Shown here in pieces: positions 38,559 to 46,751 of a DNA stretch of 64,000 nt. The notes under the pieces are model-generated. The model was not told the DNA's origin and made no database searches. It was given only the letters and a program-made list of their open reading frames with translations. Made by a program: the position numbers and the translations under genes. Each line of letters begins with the position of its first letter. Position 1 is the first letter of the stretch. Origin of the DNA: F23-B02 sp963650165 (GTDB lineage: Bacteria > Bacillota > Clostridia > Oscillospirales > Oscillospiraceae); NCBI GenBank assembly GCA_963650165.1, contig CAVJKX010000007.1:35954-99953 (forward strand), in the 5' to 3' direction.

Positions 38559-41330
38559 TCAGTCGTTCCTGCCGCAGCATTCCTTGTATTTGAGCCTGCG
38601 CGAGCCGTCGGCCTTCATCTTGCCGCAGGGGCAGGGATCGTTGCGGCCGGGCTTGGGCGCCTTCTTGACGGGCTTTTTCTTCTGCACCTCTCCGCCGACG
38701 TTTGCCGCCATGTTCTTTGCAACGGCCTTGCGCTCGAGCGTCTGCTCCTTGCGGACGCGGATGGTGTAGATTCTTCTGACGGTCTCCTCGCGGATGCCGT
38801 TTATCATCGCCTCGAACATATCGTAGCCCTCGCGCTTGTACGCGTCGATGGGCTTGACGTTGCCGTAGCCGCGCAGGCCGATGCCGCGCTTGAGCTCGGC
38901 CATGGCGTCGATGTGATCCATCCAGTATTCGTCGACAACGCGAAGCATGACCACGCGCTCGATCTCGCGCATGACGGGCTGGCCGTCGGGTGCCAAGCCG
39001 AACTCCTCCTCGCGCTTGTCGTAGACCTGCTGCGCGATATCGTACACGCGTTCGATGATATCCTCCGCCTTGGGCGCGCCCTTGAAGTCCTCCGCTTTTA
39101 TCGCGCCCTTGGGCAGGAAGAGCTTTTCAAAGGGAGCCGTGACCTCGGCAAGGTGCTCGTCGTTTTCCGGCGAGCCGCCGTGCAGGGCATCGTTTACGCT
39201 GCCCGCGATGAAGTCGTATATCATCTTGTTTATGTGCTCGCGCAGATCCTCGCCGTCGAGCACCTTGCGGCGCTCGTCATATATAATGTTGCGCTGCTGG
39301 TTCATGACATCGTCGTATTCCAGGACGCTCTTACGGGTCTGGAAGTTGCGGCTCTCGACGGTTTTCTGAGCCTGCTCGATGGCGTTGGAGAGCATCTTGT
39401 GGTCAAGCGGGGTATCCTCGTCGACGCCGAGCGACTCCATCATATTGCTCATGCGCTCGGAGCCGAACAGACGCATAACGTCGTCGGTCAGCGCGATGTA
39501 GAAGCGGCTCTCGCCGGGGTCGCCCTGACGGCCGGCACGGCCGCGCAGCTGATTATCGATACGGCGGGACTCGTGACGCTCCGTACCGAGGATGAAAAGT
39601 CCGCCGACGGCCTTGACCTTCTCGGCCTCCTCGTCGCACACCGCCTTGTGCTCCTTAAGCTTTTCGGCATACAGGGCGCGGGCCTTGAGTATCTCCTCGT
39701 CGTCGGTATCGGCATAGCCCGTTGCGTCGGCTATGACCTCCTCGGTAAAGCCCGCCTTGCGCAGATCGTTCTTTGCAAGGTACTCGGCATTGCCGCCGAG
39801 CATGATATCGGTGCCGCGGCCGGCCATGTTGGTCGCAATGGTGACCGCGCCGAGCTTACCGGCCTGAGCAACGATCTCGGCCTCCTTCTCGTGGTGCTTT
39901 GCGTTGAGGACATTGTGCTTTATCCCGCGCGCCTTCAAAAGCTTGGAGAGATATTCGCTCTTTTCGATGGATATCGTACCGACCAGAACGGGCTGGCCCT
40001 TTTCGTGGCATTCGATTATCTGCTCGATGATCGCGCGGTCCTTTCCGGCCTCGGTCTTGTATACGACGTCGGGGCGGTCGATACGCGCGACGGGCTTGTT
40101 GGTCGGGATCTCGACTATATCGAGCTTGTAGATCGAGGCAAACTCCTCTTCCTCCGTGACGGCCGTACCGGTCATACCGGAGAGCTTATCGTAAAGTCTG
40201 AAGTAGTTCTGGAAGGTGATGGTCGCAAGGGTCTTGTTCTCGCGCTGGACATCGACGTGCTCCTTGGCCTCTATCGCCTGATGCAGGCCCTCGCTGTAGC
40301 GGCGGCCGAGCATGATGCGGCCGGTGAACTCATCGACGATGAGCACCTCGCCGTCCTTCACGACGTAGTCGATATCGCGCTTCATGATGCCGTGCGCACG
40401 CAGCGCCTGATTTATATGATGGGTGAGAGTCGAGTTTTCGATATCGGCATAGTTTTCAAGGTTGAATGCACGCTCTGCCTTGGCAATGCCGCGCGCCGTG
40501 AGCGTCGCCGTGCGTGCCTTTTCATCGACGATGTAGTCCGCGTCGATGTTCTCGTCCTCTTCCTCCTTGGAGTCGGTGGTCGCGTAGACCTTCTTCTGCA
40601 GGCCCGCTACAAAGTCGTTTGCCTGGCGGTAAAGGTCGGTGCTCTCGTCGCCCTGACCGGAAATGATGAGCGGCGTTCTCGCCTCGTCGATGAGTATGGA
40701 GTCGACCTCGTCAACGATGGCAAAGGCGTGGCCGCGCTGCACGCGGCTTTCCTTGTAGATCGCCATGTTGTCGCGCAGATAGTCAAAGCCCATCTCGTTA
40801 TTCGTGCCGTAGGTGATGTCGGCGGCGTAGGCCGCCTTGCGCTGCTCGTTATCCAGGCCGTGGACTATAAGGCCGACGTCGAGACCCATAAATCTGTGCA
40901 CCTTGCCCATCCACTCGCTGTCGCGGCGGGCGAGGTAGTCGTTGACGGTGACGATATGAACGCCGTCGCCGGCTATGGCGTTGAGGTACGCGGGCATAAC
41001 GGCGACGAGGGTCTTGCCTTCGCCGGTCTTCATCTCGGCGATACGGCCCTGATGCAGGACGATGCCGCCGATGAGCTGAACGCGGAACGGCTTCATACCG
41101 AGCACACGCCACGCGGCCTCGCGCACCGCGGCAAAGGCCTCGGGCAGCATGGAATCGAGATCCTCGCCGTTGTCGTAGCGGTTCTGGAACTCGGCGGTCT
41201 TGGCTCGCAGCTCGGCGTCGGAAAGAGCCTGCATCTGCGGCTCGAGCGCCTCTATCTTATCGACGATGGGATATATTTTTTTAAGCTCATGATCGGTGTG
41301 GCTGCCGAAAATTTTACTGAAGAAACCCAT
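38559..41330 (-). CDS. secA: Protein translocase ATPase SecA
   Basis: 923 residues, full length. Walker A region MKTGEGKTLVAVMPAY near 102, Walker B DEVDSILIDEART near 207, IMLGRRYSEGLHQAIEAKE, GRAGRQGDPGESRFYI near 590, and the C-terminal zinc motif RNDPCPCGKMKADG then YKECCGRND that binds SecB or phospholipid. Drives secretion through SecYEG. The ATG at 41330 follows an AAAGG ribosome site. First gene of a minus-strand run with pgeF, the lipoprotein, cdd and the LysR domain. Confidence 0.98.
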   Translation of the reverse strand: MGFFSKIFGSHTDHELKKIYPIVDKIEALEPQMQALSDAELRAKTAEFQNRYDNGEDLDSMLPEAFAAVREAAWRVLGMKPFRVQLIGGIVLHQGRIAEMKTGEGKTLVAVMPAYLNAIAGDGVHIVTVNDYLARRDSEWMGKVHRFMGLDVGLIVHGLDNEQRKAAYAADITYGTNNEMGFDYLRDNMAIYKESRVQRGHAFAIVDEVDSILIDEARTPLIISGQGDESTDLYRQANDFVAGLQKKVYATTDSKEEEDENIDADYIVDEKARTATLTARGIAKAERAFNLENYADIENSTLTHHINQALRAHGIMKRDIDYVVKDGEVLIVDEFTGRIMLGRRYSEGLHQAIEAKEHVDVQRENKTLATITFQNYFRLYDKLSGMTGTAVTEEEEFASIYKLDIVEIPTNKPVARIDRPDVVYKTEAGKDRAIIEQIIECHEKGQPVLVGTISIEKSEYLSKLLKARGIKHNVLNAKHHEKEAEIVAQAGKLGAVTIATNMAGRGTDIMLGGNAEYLAKNDLRKAGFTEEVIADATGYADTDDEEILKARALYAEKLKEHKAVCDEEAEKVKAVGGLFILGTERHESRRIDNQLRGRAGRQGDPGESRFYIALTDDVMRLFGSERMSNMMESLGVDEDTPLDHKMLSNAIEQAQKTVESRNFQTRKSVLEYDDVMNQQRNIIYDERRKVLDGEDLREHINKMIYDFIAGSVNDALHGGSPENDEHLAEVTAPFEKLFLPKGAIKAEDFKGAPKAEDIIERVYDIAQQVYDKREEEFGLAPDGQPVMREIERVVMLRVVDEYWMDHIDAMAELKRGIGLRGYGNVKPIDAYKREGYDMFEAMINGIREETVRRIYTIRVRKEQTLERKAVAKNMAANVGGEVQKKKPVKKAPKPGRNDPCPCGKMKADGSRRLKYKECCGRND

Positions 41331-41459
41331 ATTGATTGCCTTTCGTATGTAAAGATAATTTCACGGATAGATTTTAACACATAATTGTGAATAAAAAAAG
41401 ACCTGCGCCATGGATTTTACTGTCTTTTTATGAGTTTTTGTGCGCTGCCGCACTGACCC

Positions 41460-41488
41460 TTGTTATTTTCGCGGCGGTTTGTTATAAT
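41460..41488 (+). promoter_or_regulatory. Promoter of the DUF2156-truA operon
   Basis: TTGTTA (41460-41465), 17-nt spacer, TATAAT (41483-41488). Transcription would start near 41495, only a few bases before the ATG at 41500, which argues for the GTG at 41521 as the real start. Confidence 0.75.
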
Positions 41489-41520
41489 GACCGCATCTTA
41501 TGAAAAGAGGTATCCCTCCG

Positions 41521-42393
41521 GTGGATTTTAAAAAAATAACTCTGTCGGACGCGGCGCTGCTGCGGCCGTACCTGCGCGGGCAGTACCGCTCCTGCGACTA
41601 CTCCGTTCTGGGCGTGTTCATGTGGGCAGACAGATTCGGCTACGAATACTGCATATCCGACGGAGTTCTGTTCATGCGGGAAAAAGCACGCTGCGGCGGC
41701 GAGTATGACTATCTGCTGCCTCTCGGCGAGGGCAGCCTGTGCTCGCGCGTCCGTGCGCTGCGCGAAAAGGTCGGAGAAACGCTCACGATGAGCCTTATTC
41801 CCGAGGAGGCCGTCGGCGAGCTGCGGCAGGAGTTTGATTTCACCGCCGAGGAGGAGCCGGACATTGCCGACTACATGTACAGGGCCGAGGATCTTGCCTA
41901 TCTTGCCGGAAAAAAATACAGCAAGAAGCGCAACCTCATCCACCAGTTCGAGAAGCTCTGCCCCGACTGCCGCCTTGAACCGATAACGGCGGAAAACGCA
42001 CGCCTCGTCGCCGAATGCTGCGCGCACGAATGGTCGGACACCGGGCTCAGCGAGCTTGCGATGTACGAAAACGACCACACGCGCGAGGTACTGCGCGACT
42101 ACGCTGCCTACGGCTGCACGGGCTATGCGCTGTACTGCGGCGAAGATATCGCGGCGTTCTGCATCGGCGAGGTGCTCGGTGACACGCTGATCGTGCACAT
42201 AGAAAAGGCAAAGCGCGAATACAAGGGCGCGTTCCAGATGATAAACTGCCTGTTTGCGAAAACGGAGCTGGAAAGCTGCGGCGTTAAGTACATAAACCGC
42301 GAGGACGACGTCGGCGACGAGGGACTGCGGCAGGCAAAGCAGTCGTACTTCCCCGAGTACATGCTGAGAAAATTCAGGCTGAGATATGAATAA
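41521..42393 (+). CDS. DUF2156 protein (phosphatidylglycerol lysyltransferase C-terminal-like, GNAT fold)
   Basis: 290 residues from the GTG at 41521, preceded by AGAGG; an ATG at 41500 would add seven residues but is almost leaderless. Matches DUF2156: FKKITLSDAALLRPYLRGQY, then SCDYSVLGVFMWADRF, KYSKKRNLIHQFEKL near 135 and INREDDVGDEGLRQAKQSYF near 260. The family has a duplicated GNAT fold and is related to the aminoacyltransferase part of MprF; no membrane segment here, so a soluble acyl- or aminoacyl-transferase is plausible, with unknown substrate. Overlaps truA by 8 nt. Confidence 0.82.
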   Translation: MDFKKITLSDAALLRPYLRGQYRSCDYSVLGVFMWADRFGYEYCISDGVLFMREKARCGGEYDYLLPLGEGSLCSRVRALREKVGETLTMSLIPEEAVGELRQEFDFTAEEEPDIADYMYRAEDLAYLAGKKYSKKRNLIHQFEKLCPDCRLEPITAENARLVAECCAHEWSDTGLSELAMYENDHTREVLRDYAAYGCTGYALYCGEDIAAFCIGEVLGDTLIVHIEKAKREYKGAFQMINCLFAKTELESCGVKYINREDDVGDEGLRQAKQSYFPEYMLRKFRLRYE

Positions 42394-43123
42394 TTACAGG
42401 CTCACCCTGAGCTACGACGGCACACGCTACCGCGGCTGGCAGCGTCAGGGCAACACGGAAAACACGATACAGGCCAAGGTCGAGGGCGCACTTTCGCGCA
42501 TTCTCGGTCAGGCGGTCGAGGTCAGCGCCTCCGGCAGGACCGACGCCGGTGCGCACGCTAAAATGCAGGTCGTATCGTTCCGTGCGGATACGGAGCTCGA
42601 GGTGCAGGAGATATTATCGCGCCTGCGCGCTGCGCTGCCGGAGGATATCGCCGCAGACGGGCTCGCTCTTGCCGGACCGAGGTTCCACGCGCGGCTCAGC
42701 TGCACCGGAAAAACATATGTCTACCGCGTGCGGTGCAGCGCGGTTCAGGACGTGTTCGCGCGCAGATACGAGTACCGCATCGACTGCGATCCGGATACGG
42801 ACGCAATGCGCGGCGCGGCGGAAATTCTGCTCGGCGAGCACGATTTCACCGCCTTTCAGTCAAATAAGCGCATGAAAAAATCCGCCGTCCGGCGGATAGA
42901 TGCGATCGATATCACACGAGACGGCGAGGAGCTGCACTTTCACGTATCGGGCGACGGATTTCTGTACAACATGGTGCGGATCATCGTCGGAACGCTGCTT
43001 GAGGTCGGCGCACACCGCATGACGGCCGCGGACGTGGAGCACGCGCTCCTGTCAAAGCGGCGCGAAAATGCAGGCCCCACCGCCCCGGCCCAGGGACTGT
43101 GCCTGTGGGATGTCAGATATTGA
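42386..43123 (+). CDS. truA: tRNA pseudouridine(38-40) synthase A
   Basis: 245 residues. SYDGTRYRGWQRQGNTENTI at the start, catalytic Asp in SGRTDAGAHA near residue 53, RVRCSAVQDVFARRYEYRI, and GDGFLYNMVRIIVGTLLEVG near 190. Modifies the anticodon stem-loop of many tRNAs. Overlaps the DUF2156 gene. Its stop codon lies inside the promoter of the toxin locus. Confidence 0.96.
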   Translation: MNNYRLTLSYDGTRYRGWQRQGNTENTIQAKVEGALSRILGQAVEVSASGRTDAGAHAKMQVVSFRADTELEVQEILSRLRAALPEDIAADGLALAGPRFHARLSCTGKTYVYRVRCSAVQDVFARRYEYRIDCDPDTDAMRGAAEILLGEHDFTAFQSNKRMKKSAVRRIDAIDITRDGEELHFHVSGDGFLYNMVRIIVGTLLEVGAHRMTAADVEHALLSKRRENAGPTAPAQGLCLWDVRY

Positions 43124-43148
43124 TATTTTATGAAATTCATGATATAAT
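43120..43148 (+). promoter_or_regulatory. Promoter of the small-toxin mRNA
   Basis: TTGATA (43120-43125), overlapping the truA stop, 17-nt spacer, TATAAT (43143-43148). Predicted start near 43155 coincides with the left arm of the long-range inverted repeat. Confidence 0.8.
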
Positions 43149-43248
43149 GTGTTTGGCGCTACCGATAAACGGCAAGCGGTTAGTCCCCTGCATACATAAA
43201 CAGGGGGCGCTTCTTGCCCCCTGATTTTCTAAAAAAGGGGGCTGCCCA

Positions 43249-43332
43249 ATGAGTACATCCGAAGTATTTCAGCTTTGCTTGGTGATCATCGGCATTTGCA
43301 GTCTGTTCGTTCAGATATACAAAAAGAAGTAA
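43249..43332 (+). CDS. Small hydrophobic toxin-like peptide (holin-like, type I TA)
   Basis: 27 residues: starts MSTSEVFQLCLVIIGICSLF and ends QIYKKK. One membrane-spanning segment and a basic C-terminus, matching the putative holin-like toxin group related to TxpA/Fst type I toxins of Bacillota, which damage the membrane. A GGGGG-rich ribosome site lies 7-8 nt upstream; just upstream CAGGGGGC/GCCCCCTG (43201-43223) forms a perfect hairpin whose C-rich arm could also pair with the ribosome site. Own promoter at 43120; a convergent antisense RNA covers its 3' end. Function is inferred from size, shape and locus layout. Confidence 0.75.
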   Translation: MSTSEVFQLCLVIIGICSLFVQIYKKK

Positions 43333-43415
43333 CCGCAAGGCCTACCAAGCTGCGGTTACTTCTATTAAGTAATAAATCTTGGGGCTAACCGTTTGTCCGG
43401 CAGCGCCATTTCTTT
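43320..43415 (-). ncRNA. Antisense RNA (candidate type I antitoxin)
   Basis: A consensus minus-strand promoter, TTGACA (43445-43450), 17-nt spacer, TATACT (43422-43427), would start an RNA near 43415. It runs leftward over the right arm of the inverted repeat and ends at the 13-bp hairpin at 43325-43363, which on this strand is followed by five T. The RNA is therefore about 90-95 nt and fully complementary to the 3' part of the toxin mRNA, including the last few toxin codons. Confidence 0.75.
43325..43363. terminator. Shared hairpin/terminator of toxin mRNA and antisense RNA
   Basis: 13-bp perfect stem AGAAGTAACCGCA (43325-43337)/TGCGGTTACTTCT (43351-43363) with a 13-nt loop. Minus strand ends TTTTTG, plus strand TTCTATT. 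The loop (AGGCCTACCAAGC) is where sense and antisense could first pair. Confidence 0.8.
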
Positions 43416-43421
43416 GTTTTC

Positions 43422-43450
43422 AGTATAGACCATCGGGCTTGTATTGTCAA
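43422..43450 (-). promoter_or_regulatory. Antisense RNA promoter
   Basis: TTGACA (43445-43450), 17-nt spacer, TATACT (43422-43427), stronger by consensus than the toxin promoter. Confidence 0.82.
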
Positions 43451-43483
43451 GCGGTGTTAATTAATCATTAACATAAAAAATCA

Positions 43484-43525
43484 CAGCGCCGCAGTGGATA
43501 GCCACTGCGGCGCTGCTTTTATGCA
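43484..43525. terminator. Terminator of the SLH-protein gene
   Basis: 14-bp stem CAGCGCCGCAGTGG (43484-43497)/CCACTGCGGCGCTG (43502-43515), 4-nt loop; GATTTTTT follows on the minus strand, CTTTT on the plus strand. Confidence 0.88.
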
Positions 43526-43595
43526 ACATAACGAATAGTTATAACAAGAGACAATTTAAATAAGTGCTCTAAACCTCGTTAGAATTGCGGAATTA

Positions 43596-45926
43596 TTACT
43601 CTGCGTTTGCGCGGTAGATGAAGGTCACAGCCTCGCCACGGGTGCAGGTGTCTGCAGGAGCGAAGGTGGTAGCGGTCTTACCGGTGGTAACGCCGTTTGC
43701 AACTGCCCATGCAACTGCGTCGTAGCAGTAGGAGCCGGCAGCAACGTCGGTGAATGCAACGCTGGTAGCGACCTTTTCATCGCCGGATGCGCGGAACAGG
43801 AAGGTTACGATCTCACCACGAGTGCAGACCTTGCTCGGGCTGAAGGTGGTGTCAGTGGTGCCCTTGGTGATGCCCTTTTCGACAGCCCACAGGATCGCGT
43901 TGTAGAACTTGCTGTCCTTGCTTACGTCGGTGAACGGGTTCACGACGTCAGCGCCGACCTCGGGAGAACCAGCAGCGCGGTACAGGAAGGTGACGATCTC
44001 GGCACGGGTGCAGCCCTTGTTGGGGCTGAAGGTGGTCTTAGTGGTACCCTCGGTCACGCCCTCTTCGACGGCCCAGAGGATCGCGTCGTAGAACTTGCTG
44101 TCCGAGCTTACGTCGGTGAAGGGATTTGCAACATAGTCAGGATCGGCTTCGCCGCAGACAGTGCAGACGCCCTTCTCAAAGTTGTGGCCGAGTGCCTCGG
44201 TCTCTTCGCCCTTTGCGAGGACGGTGCCGCACCACTTGCAGACCTCATCGCCGGTGTAGCCCTTCTCGGTGCAGGTTGCCTCGACAACGTCAACGCGCTT
44301 GTCAGCTGCAACACATGCGACCTTATCGGTCTTGTAAGAATGATCTGCGCCATCCAGGAGATACTCGCCGCAGACGGAGCAGACGAGTGCATTCAGACCC
44401 TCGTTCTTGCAGGTAGCCTCAACGAGAACCTTCTCAGCCTTGTCGCCGTGAGCCTTGGGAACTACGAAGCCAGCGGGATCGACTTCGCCGTAAGCATCAA
44501 GCTTAGCGTTATTGATCTTTGCAAGCTTGTACTCGCCGCAAAGGATGTCCTTTCCGGTAGTCTTGTCAACGCCGACAACATTGTCACACTGGGAAACGCC
44601 GACGTACTTTACGCCGTCTTCGGTGCAGGTTGCGTCCTTGCTCTCGCAAGCGACATAGTGGTGGTCAAGCTGCTTGAGCTCTTTGCCGGTCTCCTTGAGC
44701 ATCCAAACACCGGGAACCTTGCCGGTGTCCTTGTCAGCGGTACCGGAAGCGGTGTAAACGATAACGTCGCCGGTGTAGCCAGCTGCCTGGCAGGTAGCAT
44801 TTGCAGCAAGCTTCAGGCTGTTGGTCACGTCAACGAGCGTACCATTGCTGACTGCAAAAACGGTCTCTTTTCCGTCGAAGGTCATGACGGTGCCGATTGC
44901 GGGATCAGCGGTCTTCTCGGGACGGTAGAACTCATCATAGGTGAGGACGGTGCCGCCGAAGTAATCATCGCACTTGGAGCAGTATACATAGTCAGTTGTG
45001 CCGTCGATCTTGTCGCCGTCGTCATCAATGTAAGGCTTTTCACCCTTGGTGATGACCTTCATGTACTGCTTGTGGGTTTCATTGAGGTTGTTTATCGGGG
45101 TTCTGTTCTCAGTAATGACGTCGCCGCAGACGGGGCAGACGTCGTCGCCGGCAATACCCTTTGCTACTTCGTAGGATTTGTATGCAAATTCGGGGTTAAC
45201 GTCCTTGTTAACCTGCTTGCCGTCAACGATGTGCTCTGCATAGTAAGCAACGATCGCATAATCCTTGTCAAGTGCGACCCAGCTGCCATTGATGGTCTCG
45301 TAGTGAGATGCCTCAACAGGTGCATATGCCTTCACGGTCTTGCCGTCTTCTTCGTAGACGTCCTTCTCTACCTTGACGAGATCCTTGCTGTGGCCAGCCG
45401 CTTCGAACATTGCAGCAGCATCGTCCTTGAGGCTCTGCTTTGCATCGGCAGGAAGAAGCTTCATAGCTTCAGCGCTGCTGTCAACGGACTCTACATCGCC
45501 GCAGAGGCTGCAAACTGCATAACCCCAGCCGGCAGTTTTGCAGGTAGGCTCGACAACGACAGTGAACTTGTAGTCGTGATCAAGCTTCTCTGCTTCGATG
45601 GAATTCATCATCTGCTTGCCGCAGCCGCTGCAGTAGAACACGGTCAGGCCCTTGTGATTGCAGTCAGCAGTGATCAGCTTGTCGCTCACGATGGTGTGGG
45701 TCTTGCACTGATCCTTGGTCTTGGTGATGAAAGGAGTGATCTTAACGGTATAAGTGCCGTTCTTGTTCTCCTTAACGGTGATGCCAGGCAGCTTCTTCTC
45801 TGCATCGGCTTTCTGATTGATGACGTACTCGTCGTCAGCAGTAGTGTCTGCTGCCAGAGCAGTTGCAGGAACCAGAGAGGCGATCATGAGAACAGCCATC
45901 AGCATGCTCAACAGTCTCTTTTTCAT
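43596..45926 (-). CDS. Secreted S-layer-homology protein with repeated CxxC knuckles
   Basis: 776 residues. Signal peptide about 1-26 (KKRLLSMLMAVLMIASLVPA, then TALAAD). The middle part carries at least seven CxxC-type pairs (CSGCGK, CSLCGD, CPVCGD, CSKCDD, CSVCGE, CKWCGT, CTVCGE), several preceded by a TCK/TCT-x-G turn, i.e. a repeated small zinc-ribbon or disulfide module. The last 170 residues are three SLH repeats, each FTDV...YDAILWAVEEGVT...FSP...CTRAE.VTFLYRA, which attach proteins to cell-wall polymers. It is therefore a wall-anchored surface protein of unknown function. Own strong promoter upstream and terminator downstream; lower GC than its neighbours. Confidence 0.88.
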   Translation of the reverse strand: MKKRLLSMLMAVLMIASLVPATALAADTTADDEYVINQKADAEKKLPGITVKENKNGTYTVKITPFITKTKDQCKTHTIVSDKLITADCNHKGLTVFYCSGCGKQMMNSIEAEKLDHDYKFTVVVEPTCKTAGWGYAVCSLCGDVESVDSSAEAMKLLPADAKQSLKDDAAAMFEAAGHSKDLVKVEKDVYEEDGKTVKAYAPVEASHYETINGSWVALDKDYAIVAYYAEHIVDGKQVNKDVNPEFAYKSYEVAKGIAGDDVCPVCGDVITENRTPINNLNETHKQYMKVITKGEKPYIDDDGDKIDGTTDYVYCSKCDDYFGGTVLTYDEFYRPEKTADPAIGTVMTFDGKETVFAVSNGTLVDVTNSLKLAANATCQAAGYTGDVIVYTASGTADKDTGKVPGVWMLKETGKELKQLDHHYVACESKDATCTEDGVKYVGVSQCDNVVGVDKTTGKDILCGEYKLAKINNAKLDAYGEVDPAGFVVPKAHGDKAEKVLVEATCKNEGLNALVCSVCGEYLLDGADHSYKTDKVACVAADKRVDVVEATCTEKGYTGDEVCKWCGTVLAKGEETEALGHNFEKGVCTVCGEADPDYVANPFTDVSSDSKFYDAILWAVEEGVTEGTTKTTFSPNKGCTRAEIVTFLYRAAGSPEVGADVVNPFTDVSKDSKFYNAILWAVEKGITKGTTDTTFSPSKVCTRGEIVTFLFRASGDEKVATSVAFTDVAAGSYCYDAVAWAVANGVTTGKTATTFAPADTCTRGEAVTFIYRANAE

Positions 45927-45986
45927 TTTTCTCTTGTTTACCTCCGTTTAAGATATTGGGTTGAAATGTTTCGCAAATATGTATGT

Positions 45987-46288
45987 TTTAAGCATAATAT
46001 GTATTATTCGTGCATATTATGTCTAACTCACACATATTTTTCTTGATTATAGCATACGCGTTTACAGGTTTCAAGCGGTTTTTGTATTTTTGTGAAATGT
46101 TTTTTATTTCTGGTTAAACAATGCACAATCTGGCTGATTTAAGCATGATTTGTATATCTTAAACATATCATGTGTTTTTTTGGTGCATTTTTCTTGATTG
46201 TGGCAGTTCAAATTACCTGTTTTAAGCCAATTTTGCGCTTTTTGGCAGTGTTTTGGCTGCATTTGGGAGCATTTATGATGCCGCTCAG
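45987..46288. repeat. Imperfect ~151-bp tandem duplication upstream of the SLH gene
   Basis: Copy A from 45987 and copy B from 46138 share TTTAAGCAT, then AT-rich palindromic DNA, then TTTTTCTTGATT, CAGGTTT/CCTGTTT and AAGC in the same order. Copy A holds a consensus promoter for the SLH gene; copy B has the same place degraded. Confidence 0.6.
46046..46074 (-). promoter_or_regulatory. Promoter of the SLH-protein gene
   Basis: TTGAAA (46069-46074), 17-nt spacer, TATAAT (46046-46051) on the minus strand, giving a 5' leader of about 110 nt. The leader contains CATAATATG/CATATTATG as an inverted repeat near 45990-46020, a possible operator or RNA hairpin. Confidence 0.8.
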
Positions 46289-46382
46289 GCCGTAATTGCG
46301 CCGAAAGCGCGGCTGTGCTTCCAAGGCGCATTGGGGATGATTTCCTGTGCAGCATCGGAGGCAAAACCGTGCTTAAACGCGA

Positions 46383-46418
46383 AAAAGACAGCGCAGAGTA
46401 TGATCTGCGCTGTCTTTT
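46383..46418. terminator. Strong bidirectional hairpin
   Basis: 15-bp perfect stem AAAAGACAGCGCAGA (46383-46397)/TCTGCGCTGTCTTTT (46404-46418), 6-nt loop, T runs on both strands. Downstream of the DUF559 gene and of the inverted-repeat element. Confidence 0.85.
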
Positions 46419-46445
46419 CGTATAATGTTGCGGCTCGCGCCGCGA

Positions 46446-46750
46446 TTTGATTACACCTCTTCCGGCTCGCTTGCGCGACCCACCTTCCCCTCGAAGGGGA
46501 AGGCAATAGCGGTTAGCTGCACTTTAACCTCTTCCCATCAAGGGAAGGCAAGGGCGGTTAGCTTTACTTTCGCCGCTTCCAAGCAAGGGAAGGCAATAGC
46601 GGTTAGCTTCACTTTCGCCTCTTCCAATCAAAGGGGAAGGCAAGGGCATGCGCGCCAAGCTTGCCGCATGTATCGGGAGGCAATTGCCTTCCCCTGGCGA
46701 AGCGGGAGGGGAAGGTGTCACCGTCAGGTGACGGATGAGGTGTGATCAAA
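46446..46750. mobile_element. Inverted-repeat (MITE-like) element, ~305 bp
   Basis: Both ends read TTTGAT(T/C)ACACCTC inward. The left end continues with CTTCCGG...CCACCTTCCCCTCGAAGGGGAAGGCAATAGC pieces and the right end (reverse complement) with CATCCGTCACC...ACACCTTCCCCT...AGGGGAAGGCAATTGCC pieces, giving ~60-70-bp imperfect terminal inverted repeats. No reading frame inside. The core is the 45-bp tandem array. Repeats of this kind (CTTCCCCT / AGGGGAAGG with CCTCATCCGTCA ends) are in my experience frequent between clostridial genes. Confidence 0.65.
46494..46650. repeat. Tandem ~45-bp repeats, four copies
   Basis: Units starting near 46494, 46540, 46585 and 46630, each with AAGGGAAGGCAA, GCGGTTAGC, CACTTT and CTTCC in order. 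Contiguous, with no spacers, so not CRISPR. They lie inside the inverted-repeat element, and the last copy is incomplete. Confidence 0.8.
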
Positions 46751-46751
46751 A

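Larger units (their letters stand above)
43155..43407 (+). repeat. Long-range inverted repeat framing the toxin gene
   Basis: Left arm 43155-43188 begins GGCGCTACCGATAAACGG and ends TTAGTCCCC; right arm 43381-43407, reverse-complemented, begins GGCGCTGCCGGACAAACGG and ends TTAGCCCC. A 5'-to-3' pairing of this kind is a feature of type I toxin mRNAs, where it keeps full-length message untranslated. Confidence 0.75.

Noticed and set aside
38316..41384. 1022-codon open frame opposite secA and pgeF
   Set aside because: Antisense shadow produced by the GC-rich codon pattern of secA; the translation is repetitive V/L/D/A without motifs. The same holds for the 818-codon frame opposite secY to rpsE.
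44184..46046. 620-codon plus-strand frame opposite the SLH gene
   Set aside because: Shadow of the SLH gene; that gene has a signal peptide, SLH motifs, a promoter and a terminator on the minus strand.
46494..46650. CRISPR-like array
   Set aside because: The 45-bp units are directly adjacent with no unique spacers, and no cas genes are present.
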